From NCBI GenBank assembly GCA_947258405.1, contig CAMYIE010000007.1, positions 1 to 64,000 of the forward strand: a stretch of DNA of 64,000 nucleotides, in the 5' to 3' direction. This DNA comes from an uncultured Eudoraea sp. (GTDB lineage Bacteria > Bacteroidota > Bacteroidia > Flavobacteriales > Flavobacteriaceae). Positions 17,058 to 25,914 of the stretch are shown one piece after another. Under the pieces are notes generated by a model. That model saw nothing but the letters and a program-made list of their open reading frames with translations, was not told the DNA's origin and did not search any database. The translations under genes were made by a program, and so were the position numbers. Numbering within the stretch: the stretch's first letter is position 1; each line of letters starts with the position of its first letter.

Positions 17058-17894
17058 ATGAATAGGATCCTGGTACCCGTAGATTTTTCTGAGCACTCGG
17101 GATTCGCACTGGAGGTGGCTGCAATACTGGCACGGAAATACGAATCCGAAATCATTGTGCTTCATATGCTGGGACTTTCTGAGGCTTTTCTGACTAAAGA
17201 TGAGACGCAGGAATTCGCAGAGGCCCAGTATTATATGAAACTAGCCAAAACCAGGTTCGAACGCTTTCTCGACCAGCCTTATCTCGAAGGTCTGGAACTA
17301 AGGCAAATAGTCCAGAACTACAAGATTTTCAGTGAAGTCAATCAAATTGCTACCGAACAGCGTGTAGATCTTATAGTTATGGGATCACATGGTACAGGAG
17401 GATTGAGTGAATTGTTTGTTGGGTCGAATACCGAAAAGGTTGTGCGCAGTTCGGAAATACCTGTACTGGTCATAAAGGCCAGACGCCCTGAGTTTAAACC
17501 TGAAAAAGTGGTCTTCGCCACCGACTTTAGCCTCGAAGGATTAAACGCTTATAATAGAATTAGCGATCTTGTGACAAAATGGGATGCCCAGATTTGTCTG
17601 GTTAATGTTAACCTGCCAAATGAGCGGTATAGAAGCACGCAGGAAAAGCAAGAGAAGGCTAATGTTTTTATAGAAGCTGCACATGGAGGCAAACTCCCCG
17701 AAAATACTTCTATCCGGTTTGTTTCGGATTATACGGTTGAAGGTGGGCTATATTTCGTGGCAGGCGATATCAATGCAAACCTTATAGCCATACCTACTCA
17801 TGGCCGGAGTGGATTAATGCATTTCTTTAAAGGCAGCCTGGGGGAAGATTTGGCCAATCATGCCCAATTACCAGTGGTAAGTTGTAAGATGTAG
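17058..17894 (+). CDS. Universal stress protein, two Usp domains
   Basis: The product is 278 residues made of two UspA domains. The first (residues 1-140) has the nucleotide-binding pattern G-xx-G-x9-G(S): GSHGTGGLSELFVGSN. The second has THGRSGLMHFFKGS, where the first Gly is replaced by Pro, so it is nearly complete. It is the only one of the six usp proteins here with a well-kept second motif, and the first in map order. Starting with MNRILVPVDFSEHS, it is cytosolic. It follows hpf by 25 bp and precedes the LOV kinase by 43 bp. Confidence 0.9.
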   Translation: MNRILVPVDFSEHSGFALEVAAILARKYESEIIVLHMLGLSEAFLTKDETQEFAEAQYYMKLAKTRFERFLDQPYLEGLELRQIVQNYKIFSEVNQIATEQRVDLIVMGSHGTGGLSELFVGSNTEKVVRSSEIPVLVIKARRPEFKPEKVVFATDFSLEGLNAYNRISDLVTKWDAQICLVNVNLPNERYRSTQEKQEKANVFIEAAHGGKLPENTSIRFVSDYTVEGGLYFVAGDINANLIAIPTHGRSGLMHFFKGSLGEDLANHAQLPVVSCKM

Positions 17895-17937
17895 CATTCT
17901 TTGCCTGATTTGTAAATGAGTCATATAAATATTTCCT

Positions 17938-19815
17938 ATGCGCATTTTTAAAAAAAATGGCAATATTTTCCACATTCTCTCGGAAGCGATAGTAGAGGGT
18001 ACTATTGTGGTGAACCAGGAATTCATAATCGTTTCGATAAATCGACGTGCCGAATCTCTTTTCGAATATGACCCGGACGAACTTATCGGCAAACCTCTGT
18101 CTCAGATCATCCCTGATAAATATAAAGAGCTGCACCAAAAACACATGGCCGAGTTCTTCCAAAGTGGTACTCAGAGGCGGATGGCCGAAGGTAGGGTACT
18201 TTTTGGTTTGAAAAAATCCGAAAAAGAATTTCCTTTAGAAGTGGGTCTTAACCCTTTTACGATCTATCAGCGCAAATATGCGTTGGCTGTGGTTTATGAC
18301 ATGACCCAGACACTTGAGTATCGCCGCAAGCTTAAAATTAAGGGCAAGGCACTCGAATTTGCGCTCAACGGTATTGTGATAACGGATGCAGAGCAGAAGG
18401 ATAATCCTATCATTTATTACAATAGAGCATTTCAAAAACTAACAGGCTATACCAATGATGAAATCCTGGGGCATAACTGTCGTTTCCTGCAGGGAAAAGA
18501 TCGCAATCAGGAGGGAATAAAAAAGATCCGTGAGGCCGTCAAAACCGGTAGCAGCTGCCAGGTACAGGTAAGGAATTACAAAAAGGACGGCACCATGTTC
18601 TGGAATGAGGTTTCGGTAAACCCTATTCGTGCCACCAATGGAGATATCACCCACTTTGTTGGTATTCAGAATGATGTGACGGACAGGGTGATGGCCCAAC
18701 AGGAAATAAGGCACCTAATCAAGATTTTTAATGACTCCCTGAATGAGATCTATGTATTCGATGCCGAAACTCTCGAATTTACACATGCTAATTTCGGGGC
18801 TCAAAAGAGTATAGGTTATAAGCTGTCCGAACTTAAATCGATGAAACCATATGAGCTGATGCCCGAGTTCAATAAGTCGGAATTCAAAAAGCTCATACAA
18901 CCAATACTTACCAATTCACGAAAAAAAGTTGAATTGGAAACCACCTATTTCCGCAAAGACGGGACTACCTATCCTGTAGAGATCCATATTCAGTCTTCTT
19001 CGCTGGAAAACCGGACCCTGGTGGTAGCCATTGTTATGGATATCTCCGACAAAAAGGATTACACATTGAAATTGGAAGAAACCGTTGCTGAACGGACCGA
19101 GCAACTAAGACAGGCTTTGAGCAAAGAAAAGGAGCTGGGTGAGCTTAAAACCAAATTCTTGTCCCTGGTGTCGCATGAATTCAAAACCCCTTTGAGTGCT
19201 ATTCTAACCTCCGCGACCTTGATCGGAAAATACCCTCTGGAAGAACAACAGCCAAAGCGTGCCAAGCACATAAAATCTATAACCTCCGAAATAAAACATC
19301 TCACTGGGATTTTAGATGATTTTCTTTCAGTGGAGCGCCTCGAACAAGGAAAAGAGATCTATAATATGACCGAGTTTTATCTCAGTAAAGTGGTCAATGA
19401 AGTGGTCTATAGTGCCAATATGTTATTAAAAGCAGGTCAGAAAATAGAGTACCCCCTGAATATAGAGGAGGTAAGGATTATTCAGGATGAAAAAATAGTG
19501 GCGCTTACCCTTACAAACCTTTTACACAATGCGATTAAATACTCTGCTGATAACACCACTATTTCTCTTGAGGTGGAAATAAAGGAGGATCAAATTATCT
19601 TCCGTATAGTAGACCAGGGTGTGGGTATACCCCTGGCAGATCAAAAGCATATTTTTGAACGTTATTTCCGGGCCGAAAATGTACTGACCACCCAGGGAAC
19701 AGGTATCGGTCTTAACATTGTGAAAACCCATCTGGGGCAATTAGGAGGTAGTATAGAATTTGAAAGTGAAGAAAATAAGGGGAGTGTCTTTACCGTAATG
19801 CTGCCATTGACGTAG
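17938..19815 (+). CDS. LOV/PAS-domain sensor histidine kinase (blue-light type)
   Basis: The product is 625 residues and has no membrane helix. A PAS domain (about 10-125) is followed by a second PAS (about 135-250) that is a canonical LOV domain: GHNCRFLQG with photo-adduct Cys181, NYKKDG with Asn213, FWN with Asn223, and FVGIQ with Gln244. A third PAS (about 257-372) and a coiled-coil lead to HisKA (SHEFKTPLS, His413) and HATPase (N-box LLHNAIKYS, DQGVGIP, GTGIGLNIVK). Blue light should form the Cys-FMN adduct and change kinase activity. The likely partner is the receiver protein 76 bp downstream. Confidence 0.93.
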   Translation: MRIFKKNGNIFHILSEAIVEGTIVVNQEFIIVSINRRAESLFEYDPDELIGKPLSQIIPDKYKELHQKHMAEFFQSGTQRRMAEGRVLFGLKKSEKEFPLEVGLNPFTIYQRKYALAVVYDMTQTLEYRRKLKIKGKALEFALNGIVITDAEQKDNPIIYYNRAFQKLTGYTNDEILGHNCRFLQGKDRNQEGIKKIREAVKTGSSCQVQVRNYKKDGTMFWNEVSVNPIRATNGDITHFVGIQNDVTDRVMAQQEIRHLIKIFNDSLNEIYVFDAETLEFTHANFGAQKSIGYKLSELKSMKPYELMPEFNKSEFKKLIQPILTNSRKKVELETTYFRKDGTTYPVEIHIQSSSLENRTLVVAIVMDISDKKDYTLKLEETVAERTEQLRQALSKEKELGELKTKFLSLVSHEFKTPLSAILTSATLIGKYPLEEQQPKRAKHIKSITSEIKHLTGILDDFLSVERLEQGKEIYNMTEFYLSKVVNEVVYSANMLLKAGQKIEYPLNIEEVRIIQDEKIVALTLTNLLHNAIKYSADNTTISLEVEIKEDQIIFRIVDQGVGIPLADQKHIFERYFRAENVLTTQGTGIGLNIVKTHLGQLGGSIEFESEENKGSVFTVMLPLT

Positions 19816-19891
19816 CAACCGGTAAGATGAGACTAAGGTTACACACAATAAATTAAATTAGGACTACATTGTCCTTTTAATTAAGCAGTGG

Positions 19892-20944
19892 ATGAAAAAA
19901 GTACTTCTAATAGAGGATGATAACGTGCTTAGGGAAAATACAGCAGAATTGTTGCAATTAGCACAATATGAAGTGCATAGTGCGCCGGAAGGCCGAAGAG
20001 GTATTGAGTTGGCAAGGCAAACCCATCCCGATGTCATCATTTGCGATATTATGATGCCCGAGATGGATGGTTACCAGGTTCTGGAAGCGTTGGCAGAGAA
20101 CCACGATACACAAATAATACCCTTTATATTTCTATCTGCAAAAACCGAAAGAAAGGATATACGTAAAGGTATGGAGCTTGGTGCCGATGACTACATTACC
20201 AAACCCTTTGAGGAATCTGAACTCCTTGGAGCTATCGAAAGCCGTATCGCACGATCGGTCATCCTGAGAGAATTAAAGGATCAGGAAGGGGAGAAGTACT
20301 GGTCGGGTAACTTAGATATCAGGAACTTAGAAGAGTTTAAAAACTATATTGATGATAATGGCCGGGAATTCACTTTTGGACTAAACGAAGAAATTTACCG
20401 GGAAGGAGATAACTCAAATCTGGTTTACCTGATACTAAGGGGAGCGGTGAAAACTCATAAACTTGATGAACAAGGGAAAGAACTGATTACCGGAATATAT
20501 AAGGCCGATGATTTTTTCGGTTTTACAAGTTTTACCAAAAACATTCCATATCGCGAATACGCCACTGCCATTGAAGAATGTAAGCTTACGGGAATTACCA
20601 AAGAGCAGTTGAAGAAGGCACTGCAAGACAGTTCTGAGCTCATAATGGAACTACTGCAATTACTTGCTGAAAATCTGTCTGATACACGGGAACAGCTTCT
20701 TGAAATGGCTTATGGTTCGGTGAGGAAAAAGACAGCCAGTACCCTGCTAAGATTCGCAGATAAACTCCAGGAAGACAATCAGGGAAATATTCATATTCTG
20801 CGTAGCGACCTGGCGGGAGTGGCAGGTATGGCTACAGAAACCCTGATCAGGACACTTTCCAGTTTTAAAAAAGAAGGTATCATCGATATCAAGGACAGGA
20901 ATATCAAGATCATTGATATGAAGAGACTTCAAAACATGCGCTGA
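19892..20944 (+). CDS. Response regulator fused to a CRP/FNR-type DNA-binding module
   Basis: The product is 350 residues. Residues 1-120 are a receiver with Asp52 (CDIMMPEMDG), acidic pocket Asp9/Asp10, Ser82 and Lys104 (TKPFEE). Residues about 155-260 are a cyclic-nucleotide-binding-like beta-barrel (YREGDNSNLVYLILRGAVK). Residues about 270-345 are a Crp-type winged helix, whose recognition helix has Glu316 and Arg320 (ATETLIRTL), the spacing used by CRP and FNR for TGA contacts. It lacks the FNR cysteine set. It should be phosphorylated by the LOV kinase and bind the TGAY-N4-RTCA boxes in this island; this is inference. Confidence 0.92.
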   Translation: MKKVLLIEDDNVLRENTAELLQLAQYEVHSAPEGRRGIELARQTHPDVIICDIMMPEMDGYQVLEALAENHDTQIIPFIFLSAKTERKDIRKGMELGADDYITKPFEESELLGAIESRIARSVILRELKDQEGEKYWSGNLDIRNLEEFKNYIDDNGREFTFGLNEEIYREGDNSNLVYLILRGAVKTHKLDEQGKELITGIYKADDFFGFTSFTKNIPYREYATAIEECKLTGITKEQLKKALQDSSELIMELLQLLAENLSDTREQLLEMAYGSVRKKTASTLLRFADKLQEDNQGNIHILRSDLAGVAGMATETLIRTLSSFKKEGIIDIKDRNIKIIDMKRLQNMR

Positions 20945-20967
20945 TCTAATATTCGTAGAGATTTACA

Positions 20968-21010
20968 TGATAGACGTCATTTACAAGTAGCTGTGATGAA
21001 CGTATTTTTG
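20968..21010 (+). promoter_or_regulatory. FNR/CRP-like box plus perfect -7 element upstream of usp 21035
   Basis: TGATAGACGTCA (20968-20979; extended ATGA...TCAT) is followed after 23 nt by TATTTTTG (21003-21010), a perfect TAnnTTTG. This places the box centre near -41 from the expected start of transcription, the class II position of CRP/FNR activators. The box ends 55 nt before ATG 21035. Confidence 0.7.
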
Positions 21011-21034
21011 TGAGCGTGTAAATACAATACCACT

Positions 21035-21874
21035 ATGAAACGCATATTACTACCAACAGACTTTTCTTTAAATTCCTGGAATGCCTTAAAATATTGCCTG
21101 GAGTTTTTCAAAAATGATAAATGTACCTTCTATCTGCTGCATGTGAACCCAATACCTCCTTATTCGGGAGCAGGGAGTTCTGTGAGGACCTCGACAACCA
21201 TCCTGAGAGAAACAATGCTCAAGGAGAGCAAGGCACAGCTTAAAACCTTGTTTGATCAAATAAAAAAGTATTCCGACAATAGCAATCATCTGTTCAATAC
21301 CATCTCATTGTACGATTACTTTGTGGAAAGTGTAAAGCGGGAGGTTGAGGATAAAAAGATCGACCTGATCGTTATGGGAACCAAGGGCGCCAGTGGATTA
21401 AAACGTGTTACCATAGGTAGCAATACAGGGGATGTCATCACCAAGGTAAAATGCCCTTTATTAGCAGTGCCCGAAAATGCCACTTATAAAATTCCTAAGG
21501 AAATTGCATTCCCCACAGATTATCATATAGTCTATGATATTAAGGTGTTGGATACTTTAATCGAAATGGTTGAAATGAATAATGCTACGCTCAGGATCGT
21601 TCATATATCTAAAAAAGGTGAAGACCTAAGCGAAGAACAGTTGGAAAACAAAGATTCCTTACATGATTACCTCAGAGGTATTGAACACAGTTTCCATTCG
21701 CTAACCAGTACGCGGTTAGAAACCGCTATTCAGTGCTTTGTTGAAAGTCGTGATATAGATATCGTTGCGATGGTAGCCAAAAATTTAAACTTTTACCAAC
21801 GTATTCTGTTTAAACCTAAAGTTGAGGAGATTAGTTATCACACCGATATTCCATTTTTAGTGCTGCACGAATAA
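21035..21874 (+). CDS. Universal stress protein, two Usp domains
   Basis: The product is 279 residues. The first Usp domain has an intact nucleotide motif (GTKGASGLKRVTIGSN) and the typical start MKRILLPTDFSLNSWNAL. The second begins EIAFPTDYHIVYD and ends in a degenerate motif (MVAKNLNFYQRILFKPK) that lacks the glycines, so only the first half should bind ATP. It has its own FNR-box promoter and is followed by the convergent thioredoxin gene. Confidence 0.9.
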   Translation: MKRILLPTDFSLNSWNALKYCLEFFKNDKCTFYLLHVNPIPPYSGAGSSVRTSTTILRETMLKESKAQLKTLFDQIKKYSDNSNHLFNTISLYDYFVESVKREVEDKKIDLIVMGTKGASGLKRVTIGSNTGDVITKVKCPLLAVPENATYKIPKEIAFPTDYHIVYDIKVLDTLIEMVEMNNATLRIVHISKKGEDLSEEQLENKDSLHDYLRGIEHSFHSLTSTRLETAIQCFVESRDIDIVAMVAKNLNFYQRILFKPKVEEISYHTDIPFLVLHE

Positions 21875-21906
21875 TGACCATTCGGGGAATTCAGATTTAA
21901 TATATT

Positions 21907-22212
21907 TTAAGCAGTTTCTTGAGTTTGGATGGCCTTCAGGATGGCTTCTTTTGCCAAAACACCAGATTGTCTCCAAACCACCTCTCCATTTTTAAATAAA
22001 ACCATGGTGGGTACCCCCCTTATCTGGTATTTATGCGCCAGACTGGAATTTTTATCAACATCAACTTTTACAATTTTTACATCTTCTCCCAGCTGTTTTT
22101 TGACTTGCTGAAGTACTGGTGCCAGTGCCTTACAGGGAGCGCACCAATCTGCATAAAAATCGATAAGCACTGGTACATCCGAGGCTATAATCTTCTTAAA
22201 TGATGCTTTCAT
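21907..22212 (-). CDS. trxA: Thioredoxin
   Basis: The product is 101 residues, a classic single-domain cytosolic thioredoxin. The active site is FYADWCAPCKALAP and the cis-Pro loop is RGVPTMVLFKNGEVV. It reduces protein disulfides. It is the only minus-strand gene in the usp array and is divergent from usp 22371. Their shared 158-bp region holds one FNR-like box that fits the 23-nt rule on both strands. Confidence 0.93.
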   Translation of the reverse strand: MKASFKKIIASDVPVLIDFYADWCAPCKALAPVLQQVKKQLGEDVKIVKVDVDKNSSLAHKYQIRGVPTMVLFKNGEVVWRQSGVLAKEAILKAIQTQETA

Positions 22213-22272
22213 CCATACTATTTTTAGAGTTCGAAAAAGCCACGCATGAGCTTAACGGGCAAAGTTCGGCAT

Positions 22273-22346
22273 CGAAATTAGTCAAATTCAGCAACGGTTC
22301 AACTGATTTTTATCATGGTTTGGCGTTGAATGCCGTACTAATTTTA
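22273..22346. promoter_or_regulatory. Bidirectional FNR/CRP-like box between trxA and usp 22371
   Basis: TGATTTTTATCA (22304-22315) has TAATTTTA 23 nt to the right on the plus strand (22339-22346) and TAATTTCG 23 nt to the left on the minus strand (22280-22273). Each is 7 of 8 to TAnnTTTG. The distances to the start codons are 55 nt (usp) and 91 nt (trxA). Confidence 0.65.
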
Positions 22347-22370
22347 TATCAGACCTAAAGCAGATAAGTC

Positions 22371-23216
22371 ATGAGAAAAGTGGTCGTTCCTACAGATTTT
22401 TCAACCAACGCTTTTAATGCTCTAAAATACGCCTGCCAGATCTTTAAGTATGAAAAAAGCGAGATCTATATTTTACATGCCTATGCAGACGAGGTATATA
22501 GGCAGGATACGGTGGTAAAGCGCAGTTTTTTAGACGAATTAAAGGAACTTGCCTATCAGAAATCAGAGCAAGGCCTGAAGGAGGCTTTGGATCATATTCG
22601 GGAATATTCACCCAATCCCAAACATAAATTCAACCTGATCTCTGCTTTTGGTACGCTTACCGATGAGATAAACGACCTTGTTAATACAGAAAACATCGAT
22701 GTTGTGGTAATGGGTACCAGGGGCATAATCAACGACCGAAAGCTCACCTTTGGGAGTAATACGCTTCAGGTGCTTAAATATGTTCAATGCCCTGTATTGG
22801 CTGTCCCCGAACATTATGCATACCACCCACCAAAAGAAATGCTGTTCCCCTCAGATTATATGGTACCTTATAAAAGAAGAGAATTGAAACTGTTATGTGA
22901 ACTTTCAGGTTCTTTCAGGGCTGCTATCCACATGCTATATATCAACCCTCTTCGAAAGTTATCGCTCAGACAGGAAGACAACATGGGATTTCTAAAAGAC
23001 TCTCTGCAAAAGGCACAACTGATATTTGAAACTACGGACGAAGGAGACAAAACGGTGGCGATTACCAAATATATTGTTCATAAGGATATCGATCTCCTGG
23101 TTATGGTTAATTCCAGGCATTCTCATCTCGAGGACATGCTCTACCGTTCAACTATCGATAAGATAGGGCTACATATAAAAATACCATTTCTGGTACTTCA
23201 AAATTTGGCAAGATAA
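22371..23216 (+). CDS. Universal stress protein, two Usp domains
   Basis: The product is 281 residues, with start MRKVVVPTDFSTNAFNAL. The first domain's nucleotide motif is GTRGIINDRKLTFGSN, intact. The second domain begins EMLFPSDYMVPY, and its motif region (MVNSRHSHLEDMLYRST) has lost the glycines. It heads a run of four usp genes spaced 11-43 bp apart and has an FNR-like box 55 nt upstream. Confidence 0.9.
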   Translation: MRKVVVPTDFSTNAFNALKYACQIFKYEKSEIYILHAYADEVYRQDTVVKRSFLDELKELAYQKSEQGLKEALDHIREYSPNPKHKFNLISAFGTLTDEINDLVNTENIDVVVMGTRGIINDRKLTFGSNTLQVLKYVQCPVLAVPEHYAYHPPKEMLFPSDYMVPYKRRELKLLCELSGSFRAAIHMLYINPLRKLSLRQEDNMGFLKDSLQKAQLIFETTDEGDKTVAITKYIVHKDIDLLVMVNSRHSHLEDMLYRSTIDKIGLHIKIPFLVLQNLAR

Positions 23217-23236
23217 CCGGAATAAAACCGAAAGAC

Positions 23237-24076
23237 ATGAAACGTATAATTCTTCCCACAGACTTTTCTCAAAATGCATTGAATGCTAACCGATATGCTC
23301 TTCGGCTGCTAAAGGACCAGGAATGTACCTTTTATCTGATGAATACGTATACTCCTGCGATATATCAGTCTGAATATGTTTTGCATAGTCCGGGTCAAAT
23401 CGGTCTGGGTGATATCTACCAGTCTGATTCCCAGGAGCAACTCGAAAAACTTCAAAAGGATTTGCAGCAGGAGTTTAAGAACCCTAAACATACATTGATG
23501 ACCCATTCAGCGTTCAATATTCTGGTGGATGAAGTGATAAGTATGACCGAAAATGAAAAGGCCAATTTTATTGTTATGGGTACTCAGGGGGCTTCGGGTG
23601 CCAAGGAGATCTTTTTGGGAACCCATACCGTGCATGTGATCAAGAAATCCAAAAAACCGGTACTGGCCATTCCTGCTGAATATTCGTTTACAATGCCCAC
23701 TTCAATACTGTTTCCCACAGACTATGAAATAGACTACCAGGAGGACGAGCTTTCCGTTTTATTGGATATCGCAAATATGACAGGTGCTGAAATTCATGTC
23801 TTGCACATTGCTTCGGGTTTCGGACTAACAGACGCCCAAAAGAAAAATAAAGCTGCACTGGAACAAATTCTGGCCCCGCTGAACAGCAGGTTTTATGATG
23901 TTCCAAGCCAGGAAATCATCGAGGGGATCAATAATTTTCAGAAAGAGCACAAGGTCGACTTACTCGCTATGGTACAGAATAAGCATACCTTCCTCGAGCG
24001 TTTATTCCTCGAACCGATTATCAAAAAAATAGGATTTCATGTTTCTATACCTTTTATGGTATTGCCTCACATGTAA
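23237..24076 (+). CDS. Universal stress protein, two Usp domains
   Basis: The product is 279 residues (MKRIILPTDFSQNALNA). The first domain has GTQGASGAKEIFLGTH, an intact G-xx-G-x9-GT motif. The second (SILFPTDYEIDY) keeps the fold but not the motif (MVQNKHTFLERLFLEP). It lies 20 bp after the previous usp and 11 bp before the next, in one operon. Confidence 0.9.
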   Translation: MKRIILPTDFSQNALNANRYALRLLKDQECTFYLMNTYTPAIYQSEYVLHSPGQIGLGDIYQSDSQEQLEKLQKDLQQEFKNPKHTLMTHSAFNILVDEVISMTENEKANFIVMGTQGASGAKEIFLGTHTVHVIKKSKKPVLAIPAEYSFTMPTSILFPTDYEIDYQEDELSVLLDIANMTGAEIHVLHIASGFGLTDAQKKNKAALEQILAPLNSRFYDVPSQEIIEGINNFQKEHKVDLLAMVQNKHTFLERLFLEPIIKKIGFHVSIPFMVLPHM

Positions 24077-24087
24077 ATAAGTGCACT

Positions 24088-24945
24088 ATGAAAAATATTC
24101 TTGTCGCCACCGATTTTTCGAATAACGCATACAATGCTTTATTCTTTACAACCGAACTTTTTAAAAGGCGGAAATGTAATTTTTATCTACTTAATACTTA
24201 TACCGAATTAACAAAACTGATCAGTCAGAAAGTGGGGGCAGGAACTCGTCGCTCATTGATCGAACAATTGTCAGATGAGTCGGCCGAAGGACTTAACGAG
24301 GTATATCACCGCATTCACCTCGATCAGGACAATCCACTGCATCAGTTTAAGACCCTTTCGCGAAACGGTCATTTTGCAGAGATAGCGAATGAGTCTATTG
24401 AACATTACGAAATCGATCTGCTGGTCATGGGTCATAAAGGCATGGCTGAAGTTGAAAACACTTTTATGGGAAGTGTGGTGAGCAAGGCAATCGATGAAGT
24501 TTTAGAGTGCCCAATTCTTATTGTCCCAAAGGAGATCGAATTTAGAATTCCAGGGGAGGTAGCGTTTGCCACGGACTACAGACACCAGTACGATGCCGGT
24601 CTGCTAAACCCCATGATAGAATTGGCAGGAATTTGCGACGCATCGGTCCGCATTGTTCATATCAATGAAGAAGAGCGTTTAAGCAGGCTTCAAAAGACAA
24701 ATTTGAATACACTTAAAGCTTATCTGGCCGGGATAGACCATTCTGTACACTGGATGCCCGATTTTAGCGATAAAAGCAAAGTGATTCAGACTTTCGTGGA
24801 GGAACTCAATATAGAATTGCTGGCTATGATCAAATATCAACACGGTTTGTTCTATCAACTGATACGCGAACCCGTACTCCAAAAATTGATTTTTAGTCTG
24901 GATATTCCCTTTTTGGTGATGCCTGCAGGCAATTCAGGCGCATAA
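24088..24945 (+). CDS. Universal stress protein, two Usp domains
   Basis: The product is 285 residues (MKNILVATDFSNNAYNAL). The first-domain nucleotide motif is GHKGMAEVENTFMGSV. The second domain begins EVAFATDYRHQYD and is degenerate at the motif (MIKYQHGLFYQLIREP). It is the third gene of the four-gene usp operon. A short GGATCC...GGATCC inverted repeat lies in the 43-bp spacer after it. Confidence 0.9.
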   Translation: MKNILVATDFSNNAYNALFFTTELFKRRKCNFYLLNTYTELTKLISQKVGAGTRRSLIEQLSDESAEGLNEVYHRIHLDQDNPLHQFKTLSRNGHFAEIANESIEHYEIDLLVMGHKGMAEVENTFMGSVVSKAIDEVLECPILIVPKEIEFRIPGEVAFATDYRHQYDAGLLNPMIELAGICDASVRIVHINEEERLSRLQKTNLNTLKAYLAGIDHSVHWMPDFSDKSKVIQTFVEELNIELLAMIKYQHGLFYQLIREPVLQKLIFSLDIPFLVMPAGNSGA

Positions 24946-24988
24946 GGTTTATTAACCGGATCCAAAAAGGGATCCCTTAGCCGAAATT

Positions 24989-25834
24989 ATGAACAAAAGG
25001 ATACTGATCCCTACCGACTTTTCTTCAACGGCACTTAACGCCAGTCGTTATGCTATGCAGCTTTTTGCTGAGGTGGCCTGTGATTTTTACTTGCTCAATG
25101 CATATCAGATCAGTGGGTATTCTGTAGATAGTCCTTTCGACCCCGATCCGGAAGATATTGGTTATCAGGCTGCGAGGTCTTCTTCCGAGAAACATCTTTC
25201 GGAGCTTATGGAGCAAATGTCTTTTCATCCACAAAATCCCGGACATCGATTTGAACCGATAGCGAGCTACAATTCACTGTTACATGCCGTAGAAATGGCC
25301 ATAGCCCAAAAAGATATAGATCTTGTTGTTATGGGAACAAAAGGGATAACCGGTGCCGAAAGCCTGATTTTTGGCACCAATGCCATTAACCTTATGGAGG
25401 GTATAACCAATTGCCCGGTATTGACAATTCCTGAACAATATGGTTTTCAGCCTCCAAATGAAATCGTCTTCCCCACAGATTTTAAAGTGTTTTACAAGAA
25501 AAAGGAGCTCCAACATATGATCGAACTGGTGCATATACATCATGCGGCAATACGGGTATTGCATATTGAAAAAAAGGAGCTGAATCAGGAGCAGCAAAGC
25601 AACCGGGAATTACTGACCGACATACTGGAGGGAACAGCTCATAGTTTTCATGTTTTGAAAGATCGCCGTATTCATAAAGGAATTGGGGCATTTGTCAATA
25701 GCCGTAATAGTCGTATGATAGCATTCATCAATCGAAAACACAATCTGTTCAGCACAATACTTTCAAGACCGCTGGTTAAGGAAATAGGCTATCATTATAA
25801 AATCCCCATGCTGGCCTTGAACGATCAGAACTAG
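24989..25834 (+). CDS. Universal stress protein, two Usp domains
   Basis: The product is 281 residues (MNKRILIPTDFSSTALNA). The first-domain motif is GTKGITGAESLIFGTN, intact. The second domain (EIVFPTDFKVFY) is degenerate (FINRKHNLFSTILSRP). It is the last of the six usp genes in the window. The coiled-coil gene at 25915 follows 80 bp later with no clear promoter box, and may be read through from this operon. Confidence 0.9.
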   Translation: MNKRILIPTDFSSTALNASRYAMQLFAEVACDFYLLNAYQISGYSVDSPFDPDPEDIGYQAARSSSEKHLSELMEQMSFHPQNPGHRFEPIASYNSLLHAVEMAIAQKDIDLVVMGTKGITGAESLIFGTNAINLMEGITNCPVLTIPEQYGFQPPNEIVFPTDFKVFYKKKELQHMIELVHIHHAAIRVLHIEKKELNQEQQSNRELLTDILEGTAHSFHVLKDRRIHKGIGAFVNSRNSRMIAFINRKHNLFSTILSRPLVKEIGYHYKIPMLALNDQN

Positions 25835-25914
25835 GGGAGTGAAAAAAGGAACCAGGATCATTCTGAGCATTTGAAATAGCGCTAGAAAAAATGAGCCTTT
25901 AAATAGATCTAATT

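Noticed and set aside
17915-17930. ATGAGTCAT palindrome before the LOV kinase
   Set aside because: The half-sites are 1 nt apart rather than 6, and there is no -7 element at 23 nt, so it does not belong to the box family. The kinase is probably read from the hpf-usp promoter.
19892-20944. REC-CRP protein as an oxygen-sensing FNR
   Set aside because: The N-terminal cysteine set that holds the FNR iron-sulfur cluster is absent.
25835-25914. Expected FNR-like box before the coiled-coil gene at 25915
   Set aside because: None was found; this gene may be read through from the usp operon.
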